A DNA stretch of 64,000 bases, taken from Stieleria varia. GTDB lineage: Bacteria > Planctomycetota > Planctomycetia > Pirellulales > Pirellulaceae. Each line of letters opens with the position of its first letter. Position 1 is the stretch's first letter. The translations under genes were made by a program, and so were the position numbers. Positions 26,517 through 36,557 of the stretch are shown here, one piece after another. The notes below the pieces were generated by a model that saw only the letters and a list, made by a program, of their open reading frames with translations, was not told where the DNA came from and ran no database searches. The stretch lies in assembly GCF_038443385.1 (NCBI RefSeq), contig NZ_CP151726.1, forward strand, positions 3,410,001 to 3,474,000, given 5' to 3'.

Positions 26517-29500
26517 TCACTCGTCCTCCGACGCGTAGATCACTGTATTGAGCGAATTGAGTTGTCGCCCACGCAAGAATCCGACGGGCACACTGCGGTC
26601 AATCACATACGTGGACTTGCTGCGTTTATGTTTGCCCGTGTCGTCGACGTACTCGGCCCCGACCGCCCCGGTGATCGGGTCGACGACGAAGTAGCCGATG
26701 GTCATTCGGACCATGAACACATTGCTGTGATTGGTCGTCAGGTTCGACAACTTGGCCGCGTTGTGGAATCGGTAGAACGAATCCCTGGCCATGTTTCGAT
26801 AGAAGACTTCGCCATGTCGATTGATGTGCCTGAACTGTGAGTTCAGTTCCGCTTGGCTGCGTTCGAACAAACCTTTGTTGGCAATCGGCATCCGCAAGTC
26901 GACGACCTCTGTCGGGGGCATCGGTGCGGCTGTGGACGCCGGATTGGCATTCGCCCAGCCGACGGAGGTTAACCGACTGCTCGCCGGAACGTCCTCCAAT
27001 CTCAGCGAAAAGCTGGTGTCAGTATCCACGGCCAGATTGGTTCGTTGAGCATTGGTCATCAGACGTTCGTCAAAGTCTGGATGAGTTCGCATCAATCCCA
27101 TGTCGTGAGTCCGACGACGTACTCCCAGGCCGTCACCATCCTCCGGTCGCATGAAGCGTTGGACACTCGGAACAGCGGCAGCTTGCGCGGGCGCAAACAC
27201 ACCGGCAAAGCGAGTGGGGTACCGTGCATCCAGTTCTGGATTGAACAGCCAAGCCGGATTGCCAGCGACAACTCGCTGCTGGCTGTCCGCGTACCCTCGT
27301 CGGCTTTCGATGAACGCTTTGAACTCGTGCCCGAATCGTGTATCGACCGTGGCCGAGTACAAATCACGCTCGCCGATCAAGCCTGGTTGCCCCAGCAGCC
27401 CGACATTCGACACGTCCTCTGGTGCGGGCAAGTCGTTCAGTTCGTAGAAATTGGAGATCCCCCAAGTCAGCGAACGGTAGGTTGATCCACTAGCAAAAAG
27501 GTTTGCGCCCGTGTACCAACCATTGGTGGCGTTGTACTCGGTGAAACTGGCCTGACTCGCGTTGGGCCGGTAGGGGCTGTATCGAATCCGTTGACTGAAT
27601 ACCGCCGCCGGGGCACCACTTGTTCCAGGGGCGTTGGGTGCCTCGTTCGCATCCAGGAACTCGTCGGGACCACCGTTGAAACTTGGCCCGCGACGAATGT
27701 AGTCACGCATCGTGTTGGGATTGATTCGGCCCGGCTTGCGTTGTCGATCAATGAAATTGAAAGGTGGCTGCAAGATTTCGACCACGCGATTGAACATCGG
27801 TGCCCGAACGGCTTCCGCCGGATCATTCGCCGGTACATTGATGTTCACCGTTCGGATCGCTCGCACTTGGTTGGGATCGATCCACTTGGCATCATCGGGT
27901 CCAACCGGTCCGATGTTGACGTAGTCAAAGATCTGCTCAAAACCGGCGCGATCGCCCGTGTGATCAGCTACCATGCCAGTTGGCCCTGGAGCGGTCAGTG
28001 GCTGGTGATCCGCCGGCCTGTCGAGTGCATATCCTGCTTCAAAACCAAGCAGATGCCTGAAAACATTGACGATTTCGCGGCGTCCGGCGTCCTGTAACAG
28101 TGTGCCGGGTGAGAACTGCGTCAACAGCCCGGTACGTGAAGTCGCGGGAACATTCATCAACTCCAGCGGAGACTGATAGTCGCGATCCATCCATGTCGGC
28201 AAATTGAGCAAGCATTCGTGTGGATTGCCGACACCGACGAAGAACGAAGTAGCCTTCGGGTGTGTGGAGCGTACCGGGTGTCCGAACTCTCGATTCAGGA
28301 AACCGAGCGACTGTCGGAACGGATCCGCCAACGTGTCCACTTGCTGGTTCAGCCTGTACGTCGAGTCCAAGTCGGCAACACCGGTGGCGAGTGCGCCGTT
28401 GTCCCACATGGAATCATATTCGTATGGCCAGTACACGCCGGGAATGGTTCCATCGCTGGCATTTCGCAAGACATTGAAACTGGCCGAAAGCGGTGATCGC
28501 ATGGCCATGGACACGCGTTGAAAATTCGCCAAGCTTGGTGGAGCAGGCGGCGTCACAGGAACGGTTACTTGAGGCATCAACTGGCTGGTCACTCGATCCC
28601 GAGTGAAGTCCGGGATCTTGCGACGTGAATCCATTCGCAATGCGGGAGTGAACTGCTGGGTTCCCACGTTGTAATTGCTTTCGTTATCCGGTTGGTCGTC
28701 GACCGCGCCATCGCCGTTACGATCGATCAGCGTACGAATGTCTTCTTCGCCATTGAACGTCGTCAGGTCCATCGGCATGAAGTCGACGGTCACATAAGGA
28801 TTGTCCACTGGATCCCAAGGTGTGGCGGGATCGGCCAATCGTTGTAAGAAAATCGTTCGAACATCTTGATGTGTTCCAACCGCGTTCCAGCCGTTCTGCT
28901 CCATGGGAGTACCCGCGACGTGATCGAATGGAACGTCTGGATGAAAGCCATTCCCCGCGTCGTAATCTCGATATCCGTCCTGCAGTGGATAAGGAGTCCC
29001 TGCGGTACGAATCTTGTATCCGGGTGCTGGATAGTAAGTCGCGTCGGGCAACGGAGCACTGATATTGAATCCCATGTCCACACGTTCTTCTGGGATCGGT
29101 TGTGCGATTGGAGGAGTGATGGGTGTGCCATTGATGTAGGCATCCCACTGAGGATTCGCAGTGCCCGTTTCATTTGGAAAGAGCGATTGTGCGATGATCG
29201 GAATCACCGGGCCAACATCGTGATCCGGCAAAGCAGTGGTTTCGTACAAAGGCGTTTGCGGCTGCGTGGGCAGGTCGCCGTGTCCGAAATAGTTCAAACG
29301 GAAACGCAAAGCACCTGGCGCTGGAACGTTGTCAAACGCAAAACGCTGATCGGCGGGGTGGTACTCATAGTTGTTCGTTGAGTTGGACATAGTGGTCTGC
29401 CCAAGATGAGTGATTGCTCGGGGAGCAACCACCGCATACTGGCCAGGCTCCAGCAAAGGCAATGCGTTCTCCGGTTGTGACAAGTCGCCCGGTGCGGCCG

Positions 29501-32500
29501 GGTGTCCTTTGCGATAAAAGACATTGTCCCGTCGCATGCCGCTAGATGGATCCGTGATCACTCGCATTGCAACGTCCGGCTGTTGGGTGGTGAACCAAAC
29601 AAAACGTTCCAAGCGAATCCGATAGTTGCTGCCCGCATCATTGGTCGGATCAAAGTCATCGTCCGCAATCGTGACGAATGCATCGGTACCGGAAAAGCTA
29701 TTGCGAACCTCTGCCGAGTGTCGAACGACTTCGTTCCATGTGTCAACCTCTGCAGTCACATCCGCCGCTGTACCCCAAGTCCCATTGAGGTAATCAAATT
29801 CCTCCGTGCGACCTTGGTTGGCGACCAGCTCACGACCGAGCCGTTCAGCGTCGTAAACCCAACGCGTGCTCTTTTCACGATCGGGCCCGGTGGGCTGTCC
29901 AACCGCTAATCGCCAAACAGGGCTGAAGGATGCTCCGCCTCCGACGGTGCGTCCCAGGTCAAGTCTGTTGTTGGTATACAACTCGCGTGGCAAGCTGGGC
30001 TGAAATCCAGAGGCAACCAAAGGCGCCATCGCTCGAAGCTCGACATACGTTGAGGCTTGGGGAGTCCGAAACTGATCCATGTCTTCATCCGGTAGATCCG
30101 CATCCATGTTGTCGGGATCTTCATCATTGGTCAGTTGACCATCCAACGTGAAGCCTGGATTCATGGGATCCTCTTGCTTCAACAGATTACGCTTCAATCG
30201 CTTGTCGTGAAACGACATATTTTCAGTAAGTTCAAGTTCAGGGCGTTCCATTCCCCAGACCGTGTTGTCAGCAGCTGTCGCCAAATCAAAACCGTTTGTG
30301 TCGAAGGGATCGGGATCGTATCGCAATCGAGTGCATCGCGAATCGGCATCTCGATAATCCACCGCATTGACCGCCCACTGAGCCAACCTTCGCGCGACAT
30401 ACTGATTCTTGATTTCTATGCTTGTCGTTGTAAGGGTGGGAGGCGGATTGAAGTTCGTCGGATAGGGGAAGTTCGGCACCAGCTCTATCGGACTTGGCGG
30501 TGGTGTGGTTGGCGGAGGCTCGACGAGCAATGAGAACATCAAGCAATAAAGATGTCGGGCAAGCAGCTCGTTGCCATCTGGAATCTTGTCGCGGAATCCA
30601 TCCCCGTTGATGTCTTGTCCAACGTCCAGCACACCATCTCCATCAATGTCGAATCCATCGAAGTCATTCTGCGGCAAAGTGATCGGTGTGTAGTTCGCGT
30701 TCACCGCAGCCTGCGACGGGAAGCGGCCGCTGATCATAGGAAACGCGGGTTCAGCGGAAAATCGATTGTTCGGCAAGTTCGGATCTGCTGCACCGGAGGT
30801 CGTCGTCAAACGCGTGGCCGTCTCCGCTGATTCATCAACCAAGACAGCTCCACCGGAATCTTGGCCGTTACCCAGCGGGCGATTGAGATTCAACTTGGAA
30901 CCGCGACGCAGTTCGACCGCCAACATGCGGTCCAAATGCGGCTGCTTCGATCCTGTAGTGTTCATTTTCTGCGCCATCACATGGACCATGCTCAAGGCGC
31001 CGATCGTCTCCGGAGTGTCAAACGAACGGCTTTCGGTCGTCAGCAATCGTCGCAGCGCCGGGTTGCGATCCGCTTCATCGCCCAACAATTCCGTCAAACG
31101 TCCCGACATGCGACCGGCAGTGACAAAGTCAACATGCTCGCTGATCGTGAACGGAGTATCGTCCCCGCGGACTTCGTCTGACCCAAACTCGTACGGTTGG
31201 TTGACGATGTCGTCTGTGCCCAATGGCAATCCACTGCCCACATTCACGCTATTCTCAGCAGCAAATCGAGGATGACCTTGCGCGTCCTTGGCCACCACCA
31301 TCACAGCGCTCATGTCCATCGGCCTGCCGGCGACACTTGATGGATTGTGCGTGACAGCTTCACGATACGGGAACGGAATGCGTGCGAGCAAATCAGACCC
31401 GGGCGCCGCATTGGACAAGTCACCGCTGCCGGGGAATTTTGTGAAGCGTGCCGCGGGGTACAGCGATGGGATGTAACTGTAGATCGGTCCGCCGTAGCGG
31501 ACATTCATCAAGTTGCCGTAGCGGGTATTCAGATAATTCAGCGCTGTCACCGGGGCGGTCGGTTGTCCGGCACCATCGAGTGATCCCCACGGCAATTGGA
31601 CTCCCAATTGCGATGCGAATTGCGGTGCCCCCACGCGTCCTTCGTCGAACAGGTGTGAGAAATCAATCTCGGCCGGACCGATCCCGCCACCTTGACCGTG
31701 CAACGCCGCCGACTCCATGACGGCAATGAATTCTGGATCGGAGCTGAAACCGTGATAGTTTTGTTTGCGATGACGAAGCTTGGTCAGTTGATGCAAATTG
31801 CCTGTGTGATTGAGATTGATCAAACCATCTTGGTCTTCGATCAACGCAGAGACCATCGGTTTGATCAAACGTCCATCGGGTGCCTGCTGTGCCGGCAAAC
31901 CAAAGTCCGTCCAGATACTGTCGGGCAGCCCGTCGCCGTCGTTGTCAACGTCCCATGGACCGTTGACCAACCAGACTGCCAAGCGATAGATCTGGTTGTG
32001 GAGGACTTGGAAATTTGGATTGCTGGTTTCGATGGTTTCGCTGAGGATCGGAACCGAATTGGAACCGGTGAAACCTGGGTTTCCGTCGTACCGCAGTCCA
32101 TCGCCGTTGAGATCACTGAGTTCAAAGTTAAAGAACAAGTGCTCGAAATTCAGCGGTCGCAAGACGGCGCGGCGCAGACGAGTGACGATGATCTGCAAGC
32201 GGGCGGCGTCGTTGGTGTCGCTGCCATCGAGCTCGAAAAAGTTTCGGTTGTTCGGCGGCATTTCGCCTTGGATCACGATCGGCTGATTCAGCAGATAGTT
32301 GATCACCGACGGACGATGAAACGCGGGGATGATGTGCTGGCCCAATTGACGGTTCAGTTCAGCCGCGTTGGGACCAAAGTAAATCGTCTGCCCGACGGCG
32401 CGACGATGGTCGCTGGGCTGATAAGACAGGAACAGGTTTTCGATGTCTGCAGCGTCCCAAGATTCGTCTTGCTCCGGTGCCTGATTGCCCCCGACCGCCG

Positions 32501-33545
32501 TCGGTCCCATCAACCTGGCATTGAACTGCAATTCAATGCTCCCCTCAACGTCGGGCAGCGAGACCGCTGGCAGTGTTCCTGTTGCGCTGGATCCCAAACG
32601 TGAAATTCCGGTAGCGCCAGCCGGGTTCTGTCCGCGACCGTTGAACTTGGCCCCATTCATCACAAAGCGATAACCGAAGTCATCGGAGTTGGGGTACCCC
32701 AGCTCGTCGTACTCGTCCGTCAATCCGTCGCCGTCATCATCAAAATTCGCACGGCCGGGGAGTTGGTCAAAACCGGCGTTGTACAGGAATCGATTGCCAT
32801 CGGACTGGGGTACTCCTGCGCCCGCAGTGCCAAGATTGGTGCTCGCTACCGTGTACACCTTTTGCAGTTCACCACCGATCTCCAGCAACTCATCAGGCAA
32901 CTCGGACAAGTCGATCACGACGCATCCGGCCAAATTCGTTTCCTCGGTCGTTCCACCGTTGGCGATACCAAAGTATCTCAGAATCCGAAATGTGTGTCCC
33001 TGCAGAGGCCCTTCCTCAAACGTTACCTCACGGCCCGCAAAGACATCGTCCAAAGGCAAAATATCTGTGTCTGACGGAGGTGTCGACAACGCTGCGCCCA
33101 ATTGAGCTCCACTCGGCCCATCAGAGTGCCAATTCACAAAGTTGGTGGGAAATTTGAAGAGTGTCGATCGAACGGGGCCTCCATTGTTGGGACGCAGCAG
33201 CATGCCGCGAGCATATTGAGGCGTCAGCATGCCTCCGCCGCCGTCTCGGTCGTGTCCGACTCGCATGGCGAATCCATCGATCCCGTAGACGTCTTCCAAG
33301 AACGAGTTCCCGAACGTCACCGAGCGGTGATCATTGGTTCCTGAAATCAAAGAAATCAACGATAGCTCAGCGGCGTCCCCGGGAAAGAGTTCCGTTTGCC
33401 GACGAATGCTGTTCGAGATGGCAGCCTGGTTCGTCCCCGTGCTGAACACGACGTAACTAACAACCAACACGCTGAACAAAGACAACATGCCCAAGACGAT
33501 CAACAAGACAATCGCGTGGCGTGAGTGACGGTTTCTTCTAGACAT
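26517..33545 (-). CDS. Giant GspK/PilX-like membrane-anchored protein
   Basis: This 2342-residue protein opens with a basic leader and one hydrophobic helix, HAIVLLIVLGMLSLFSVLVVSYVVF, like the N-terminus of GspK or PilX-type minor pilins, but without a canonical GFTxxE site. The helix is followed by about 2300 residues of low-hydrophobicity sequence rich in Pro, Asn, Asp and Thr. These carry several EF-hand/thrombospondin-3-like acidic loops: DDDGDGLTDEYDELG, DVDNDGDGLPDSIW, DIDGDGVLDVGQDINGDGF and DRNGDGAVDDQPDN. GspK usually has about 300-350 residues. The locus position, between PilV-like and PilW-like genes, supports a tip or cargo role in the assembled fibre (inference). Confidence 0.78.
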   Translation of the reverse strand: MSRRNRHSRHAIVLLIVLGMLSLFSVLVVSYVVFSTGTNQAAISNSIRRQTELFPGDAAELSLISLISGTNDHRSVTFGNSFLEDVYGIDGFAMRVGHDRDGGGGMLTPQYARGMLLRPNNGGPVRSTLFKFPTNFVNWHSDGPSGAQLGAALSTPPSDTDILPLDDVFAGREVTFEEGPLQGHTFRILRYFGIANGGTTEETNLAGCVVIDLSELPDELLEIGGELQKVYTVASTNLGTAGAGVPQSDGNRFLYNAGFDQLPGRANFDDDGDGLTDEYDELGYPNSDDFGYRFVMNGAKFNGRGQNPAGATGISRLGSSATGTLPAVSLPDVEGSIELQFNARLMGPTAVGGNQAPEQDESWDAADIENLFLSYQPSDHRRAVGQTIYFGPNAAELNRQLGQHIIPAFHRPSVINYLLNQPIVIQGEMPPNNRNFFELDGSDTNDAARLQIIVTRLRRAVLRPLNFEHLFFNFELSDLNGDGLRYDGNPGFTGSNSVPILSETIETSNPNFQVLHNQIYRLAVWLVNGPWDVDNDGDGLPDSIWTDFGLPAQQAPDGRLIKPMVSALIEDQDGLINLNHTGNLHQLTKLRHRKQNYHGFSSDPEFIAVMESAALHGQGGGIGPAEIDFSHLFDEGRVGAPQFASQLGVQLPWGSLDGAGQPTAPVTALNYLNTRYGNLMNVRYGGPIYSYIPSLYPAARFTKFPGSGDLSNAAPGSDLLARIPFPYREAVTHNPSSVAGRPMDMSAVMVVAKDAQGHPRFAAENSVNVGSGLPLGTDDIVNQPYEFGSDEVRGDDTPFTISEHVDFVTAGRMSGRLTELLGDEADRNPALRRLLTTESRSFDTPETIGALSMVHVMAQKMNTTGSKQPHLDRMLAVELRRGSKLNLNRPLGNGQDSGGAVLVDESAETATRLTTTSGAADPNLPNNRFSAEPAFPMISGRFPSQAAVNANYTPITLPQNDFDGFDIDGDGVLDVGQDINGDGFRDKIPDGNELLARHLYCLMFSLLVEPPPTTPPPSPIELVPNFPYPTNFNPPPTLTTTSIEIKNQYVARRLAQWAVNAVDYRDADSRCTRLRYDPDPFDTNGFDLATAADNTVWGMERPELELTENMSFHDKRLKRNLLKQEDPMNPGFTLDGQLTNDEDPDNMDADLPDEDMDQFRTPQASTYVELRAMAPLVASGFQPSLPRELYTNNRLDLGRTVGGGASFSPVWRLAVGQPTGPDREKSTRWVYDAERLGRELVANQGRTEEFDYLNGTWGTAADVTAEVDTWNEVVRHSAEVRNSFSGTDAFVTIADDDFDPTNDAGSNYRIRLERFVWFTTQQPDVAMRVITDPSSGMRRDNVFYRKGHPAAPGDLSQPENALPLLEPGQYAVVAPRAITHLGQTTMSNSTNNYEYHPADQRFAFDNVPAPGALRFRLNYFGHGDLPTQPQTPLYETTALPDHDVGPVIPIIAQSLFPNETGTANPQWDAYINGTPITPPIAQPIPEERVDMGFNISAPLPDATYYPAPGYKIRTAGTPYPLQDGYRDYDAGNGFHPDVPFDHVAGTPMEQNGWNAVGTHQDVRTIFLQRLADPATPWDPVDNPYVTVDFMPMDLTTFNGEEDIRTLIDRNGDGAVDDQPDNESNYNVGTQQFTPALRMDSRRKIPDFTRDRVTSQLMPQVTVPVTPPAPPSLANFQRVSMAMRSPLSASFNVLRNASDGTIPGVYWPYEYDSMWDNGALATGVADLDSTYRLNQQVDTLADPFRQSLGFLNREFGHPVRSTHPKATSFFVGVGNPHECLLNLPTWMDRDYQSPLELMNVPATSRTGLLTQFSPGTLLQDAGRREIVNVFRHLLGFEAGYALDRPADHQPLTAPGPTGMVADHTGDRAGFEQIFDYVNIGPVGPDDAKWIDPNQVRAIRTVNINVPANDPAEAVRAPMFNRVVEILQPPFNFIDRQRKPGRINPNTMRDYIRRGPSFNGGPDEFLDANEAPNAPGTSGAPAAVFSQRIRYSPYRPNASQASFTEYNATNGWYTGANLFASGSTYRSLTWGISNFYELNDLPAPEDVSNVGLLGQPGLIGERDLYSATVDTRFGHEFKAFIESRRGYADSQQRVVAGNPAWLFNPELDARYPTRFAGVFAPAQAAAVPSVQRFMRPEDGDGLGVRRRTHDMGLMRTHPDFDERLMTNAQRTNLAVDTDTSFSLRLEDVPASSRLTSVGWANANPASTAAPMPPTEVVDLRMPIANKGLFERSQAELNSQFRHINRHGEVFYRNMARDSFYRFHNAAKLSNLTTNHSNVFMVRMTIGYFVVDPITGAVGAEYVDDTGKHKRSKSTYVIDRSVPVGFLRGRQLNSLNTVIYASEDE

Positions 33546-33696
33546 TGCAGTGGCATTCCCGCAACTTTCGACCGCAGGACTTTTTTACGCCCCGCATTGC
33601 CGTCGATCGTTGCTGTGTTCTGGAAAAGGAAAAGAGCTTCTGTGCTATCGAATTCTCACTTGTGTCAAACAAGTGAACTGGCTGTTCGTCCGTGAA

Positions 33697-35229
33697 TCAC
33701 AAACGAACTTGAAAGGTCTGTACGCCGATCACGTTGGGCATCAGCACGATCGTCGTGCCGAAATCAGGATGCCCCACGACACTGAAGTCGTAGGCGGGAA
33801 CATCCGGGTTCAAGTCGGCGGGATAAAAACCACCGTGAGCCGGTCCGTTGGGGTACGGGGGCAAATAGTTCAGTACAGGATCGTAAATCTGAGCTGGATG
33901 AAACAACCAGTCAGCACCACGCACGGTGATGGATGTTTCATAAAAGGTTGGATTGGTCGTGTCGTCCAAGGTCGGTTGCTGAGTGACGTTCGTGACCCGG
34001 TACCATGCAAACTTCAGCGGCCCGGGAACCGCTGCGGGCTGTGGATAAGGCTTCGTCGCTGGCGGACCACCGACACCTCCCGGCGGGATCGCACCGGGTG
34101 CCACCGAATACTCGCGTCGCATCAACAATACCCAATCGCCCGTACCGATCTGTGGATTTGCAAACGCACTGTGGCGATACGTGAATTCGCCACCTCCGCC
34201 GCCACGAATCGGTCCAGGTGTGTACGTGACGTAACCGACCGTCTCGTTGGGATAAACCAACTCGTTGGGAGCAGGATTGATCGCATCAGGTGCCGCGGCA
34301 GTAAAAGGTGTCAAATTGAATGCGGGATGGTTGCCCGGGTTGGTTCCCAAATTCGCAAATACTTGTCGTGTCGGAGAATAGGAAATCGGCATCGAACTGG
34401 GATTGATCAACAGCTCGCGATCACGAAGCGTCACCACCGATGCGTTGAACATGTCGCTGCCGGGAGCGGAACGACTCATCATCACCATCGATGAATACTT
34501 GCCGCTGACGGTAGCCCGAGACAGAGACGTGTTCCCGTTGGTGGCTTTGACGAATAGTCCTGGTGCCTTGGTGTTGTCGGTAGCCGCGATGACGGCCAAG
34601 TTGTCGGCGCTCCGAGCAGACGAAGCGGCCGATGCGAACGAGGCGATGCTGCCAGCACCATCAAACGGTAACGCCACACGTGGCATGCGAGGACCGTTCC
34701 ATCCCATCGGTCGACTGAAGGACATCGGCGCCGATGGCGATGCCAAGATCGGCTGATACCCGCTGTCGTAGCACGGAAACAATGTTCGGTCGTATCCGTT
34801 GATCTGAGTGTCTGGCATGGACCCGGTGTCGTTACGCAGATTGTCGCCCGCGAACAGGAACCACGGATCGATACAGAACGCATCGGGTGCTTCGGCATAC
34901 GGCACCGTCACGTAACGCTGACGACTGGTGTTGAAACCCGTGACACTGTTGTTGGCTACGATCAGTCCTTCGACTTTGCCACTGATGCGAGCCAAATCAG
35001 CCGACACCCGATTGTTGACTTCCTCCACCGCACGGTCCAAGTCCAACGTTCGCTTGGCATTGCCCGTCGCAACCGGCAAGATGGATGCGATACCCAACAG
35101 CCCCACCGTCAGTACACCGATCGCAAAGAGGACTTCCATGATGGAAAGGCCATGACGTGACGATGGTGGGGGAAACATTCTGTGAGTCGACATCGTCGAA
35201 CCTGACGTTTGAGTTGGTTTGAATTTCAT
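33697..35229 (-). CDS. PilV-like prepilin-type protein
   Basis: This 510-residue protein starts at ATG 35229 (MKFKPTQTS), overlapping the stop of the upstream prepilin gene by four bases, which supports coupled translation. A prepilin signal follows a leader of about 30 residues: SRHG|LSIMEVLFAIGVLTVGLLGI, with Glu at +5 and the PilV/GspI-type MEVLFAI pattern. The remaining 450 residues are polar and rich in Pro/Asn and contain no recognised catalytic motif. The family usually has 130-250 residues, so the exported part is strongly enlarged. It is probably a minor pseudopilin of the assembly locus. Confidence 0.83.
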   Translation of the reverse strand: MKFKPTQTSGSTMSTHRMFPPPSSRHGLSIMEVLFAIGVLTVGLLGIASILPVATGNAKRTLDLDRAVEEVNNRVSADLARISGKVEGLIVANNSVTGFNTSRQRYVTVPYAEAPDAFCIDPWFLFAGDNLRNDTGSMPDTQINGYDRTLFPCYDSGYQPILASPSAPMSFSRPMGWNGPRMPRVALPFDGAGSIASFASAASSARSADNLAVIAATDNTKAPGLFVKATNGNTSLSRATVSGKYSSMVMMSRSAPGSDMFNASVVTLRDRELLINPSSMPISYSPTRQVFANLGTNPGNHPAFNLTPFTAAAPDAINPAPNELVYPNETVGYVTYTPGPIRGGGGGEFTYRHSAFANPQIGTGDWVLLMRREYSVAPGAIPPGGVGGPPATKPYPQPAAVPGPLKFAWYRVTNVTQQPTLDDTTNPTFYETSITVRGADWLFHPAQIYDPVLNYLPPYPNGPAHGGFYPADLNPDVPAYDFSVVGHPDFGTTIVLMPNVIGVQTFQVRL

Positions 35230-36557
35230 TGCACCACTCCGGCTGTGGTCAGACGACGTGACTGATGCAAACGCGCCCACATCACCGAGCGAGCCGGCGG
35301 GCTGGTTCCCAAACCGTAATAAGCACTCAGCTCCGCGATCGATGGCTGGGCAGCGATTGTGCTGAGGGTGACCGCGCCACTGAGTGGCTGAACGCTGACC
35401 CACGCACAGTCTGAGTTGGCAAAGTTGGGGACCTTCGTCACCTGCAGTGGCTCCGGTGGCAACGGCAACGCCAATGGCGGATCGTTGGCGCCGTTTGGGA
35501 AGACTGTGTTGGGAACCACGTCCGGATACCGAGCACCATCGTCGATGTTGCTCAGCACACCATCGATGTAACCGACATTGAAAGAAATGGTCGTTGCCGG
35601 ATTGATTCGCAGTCGGCTGACCACGCCACCGACAACCGTATCGGTGTACACCGCATCGACTTGACCCTCCGGTGAAAACATCACCGTGATCGGCCCGAAC
35701 GCTTGATCTGCTGCAAGATTCTGATTGCCCAAGATCGCCTGAGTACCGAAAGCCATCGGTGCGCTGGCCGGACCGGAGATCGACAAGTCAACGGCAGTCT
35801 TGCCCACCAGACTGATCGGCATCAATGGTGCACGGACCGGATTGGCGATGATCTCAAACGGGTACGGTTGACCCAGTTGCAAATCGCCCGGGATCGCATA
35901 CGTGGGAAAATAACCCGCGTTGTTGAACTCGACGACCGTGCCCTGGATCGGTGCCGGTGGTGCGACCGTGTTGTCGATCGCCCAAGACGGCAACTGACCC
36001 GAAAAGTACGGAGTCAGATCAGAATCGATCAGTCGGGTGATCTCAAAGATGCTGCCTGAACGGCCCACCGACATCTTCGTTCCCGCACTCAGAATCCGAT
36101 CCGCCCCGTTGGCTCCCCTGGCAGCGACGTTTAGCACGCCCGCACTGACACGTGGGATAAAGAATCGCTGAGGTTGGTTGGCACTCGAGTTTCCGATGAA
36201 GATATAAGCAGCCGATTCCTCCAAGTCGCCACGGTACAGCAATGGCGTCTGCACGTAATACAAACGCGATGCGTAGTTGGCGTTGAAAAAGTTCAACTGC
36301 GCCGGAGTCCCCGCGCCGATCGTGTCACGTTGTCGCTCGATCACAACTCCGAAAGGACGACCGGTTCGGATCGCCTGTGCGCGGGCATTCAAGAAAGCGC
36401 CTTTGACCACCGCAGCAGCTCGCGCGACGATGTTCTGGCGCAATGCATCTTTGACCGATGGCAACGCGATCGCCGTCAACACCACGGCGATGGTCAGTGC
36501 GACCAGCAGTTCGACAAGCGTGAATCCGCGAACGGTTTGTTTTGGTTGGCGATTCAT
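35226..36557 (-). CDS. GspH/FimT-like prepilin-type protein
   Basis: This 443-residue protein has a prepilin signal, MNRQPKQTVRG|FTLVELLVALTIAVVLTAIALP. It is followed by DALRQNIVARAAAVVKGAFLNARAQAIRTGRPFGVVIER, the amphipathic-helix and R..V..A...AR..AI..G pattern typical of GspH/FimT minor pseudopilins. GspH usually has about 170-200 residues; here about 250 further residues follow. The start codon overlaps the stop of the preceding prepilin gene by one base (TAATG), and its own stop overlaps the next start, so three genes are tightly coupled. Confidence 0.85.
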   Translation of the reverse strand: MNRQPKQTVRGFTLVELLVALTIAVVLTAIALPSVKDALRQNIVARAAAVVKGAFLNARAQAIRTGRPFGVVIERQRDTIGAGTPAQLNFFNANYASRLYYVQTPLLYRGDLEESAAYIFIGNSSANQPQRFFIPRVSAGVLNVAARGANGADRILSAGTKMSVGRSGSIFEITRLIDSDLTPYFSGQLPSWAIDNTVAPPAPIQGTVVEFNNAGYFPTYAIPGDLQLGQPYPFEIIANPVRAPLMPISLVGKTAVDLSISGPASAPMAFGTQAILGNQNLAADQAFGPITVMFSPEGQVDAVYTDTVVGGVVSRLRINPATTISFNVGYIDGVLSNIDDGARYPDVVPNTVFPNGANDPPLALPLPPEPLQVTKVPNFANSDCAWVSVQPLSGAVTLSTIAAQPSIAELSAYYGLGTSPPARSVMWARLHQSRRLTTAGVVQ

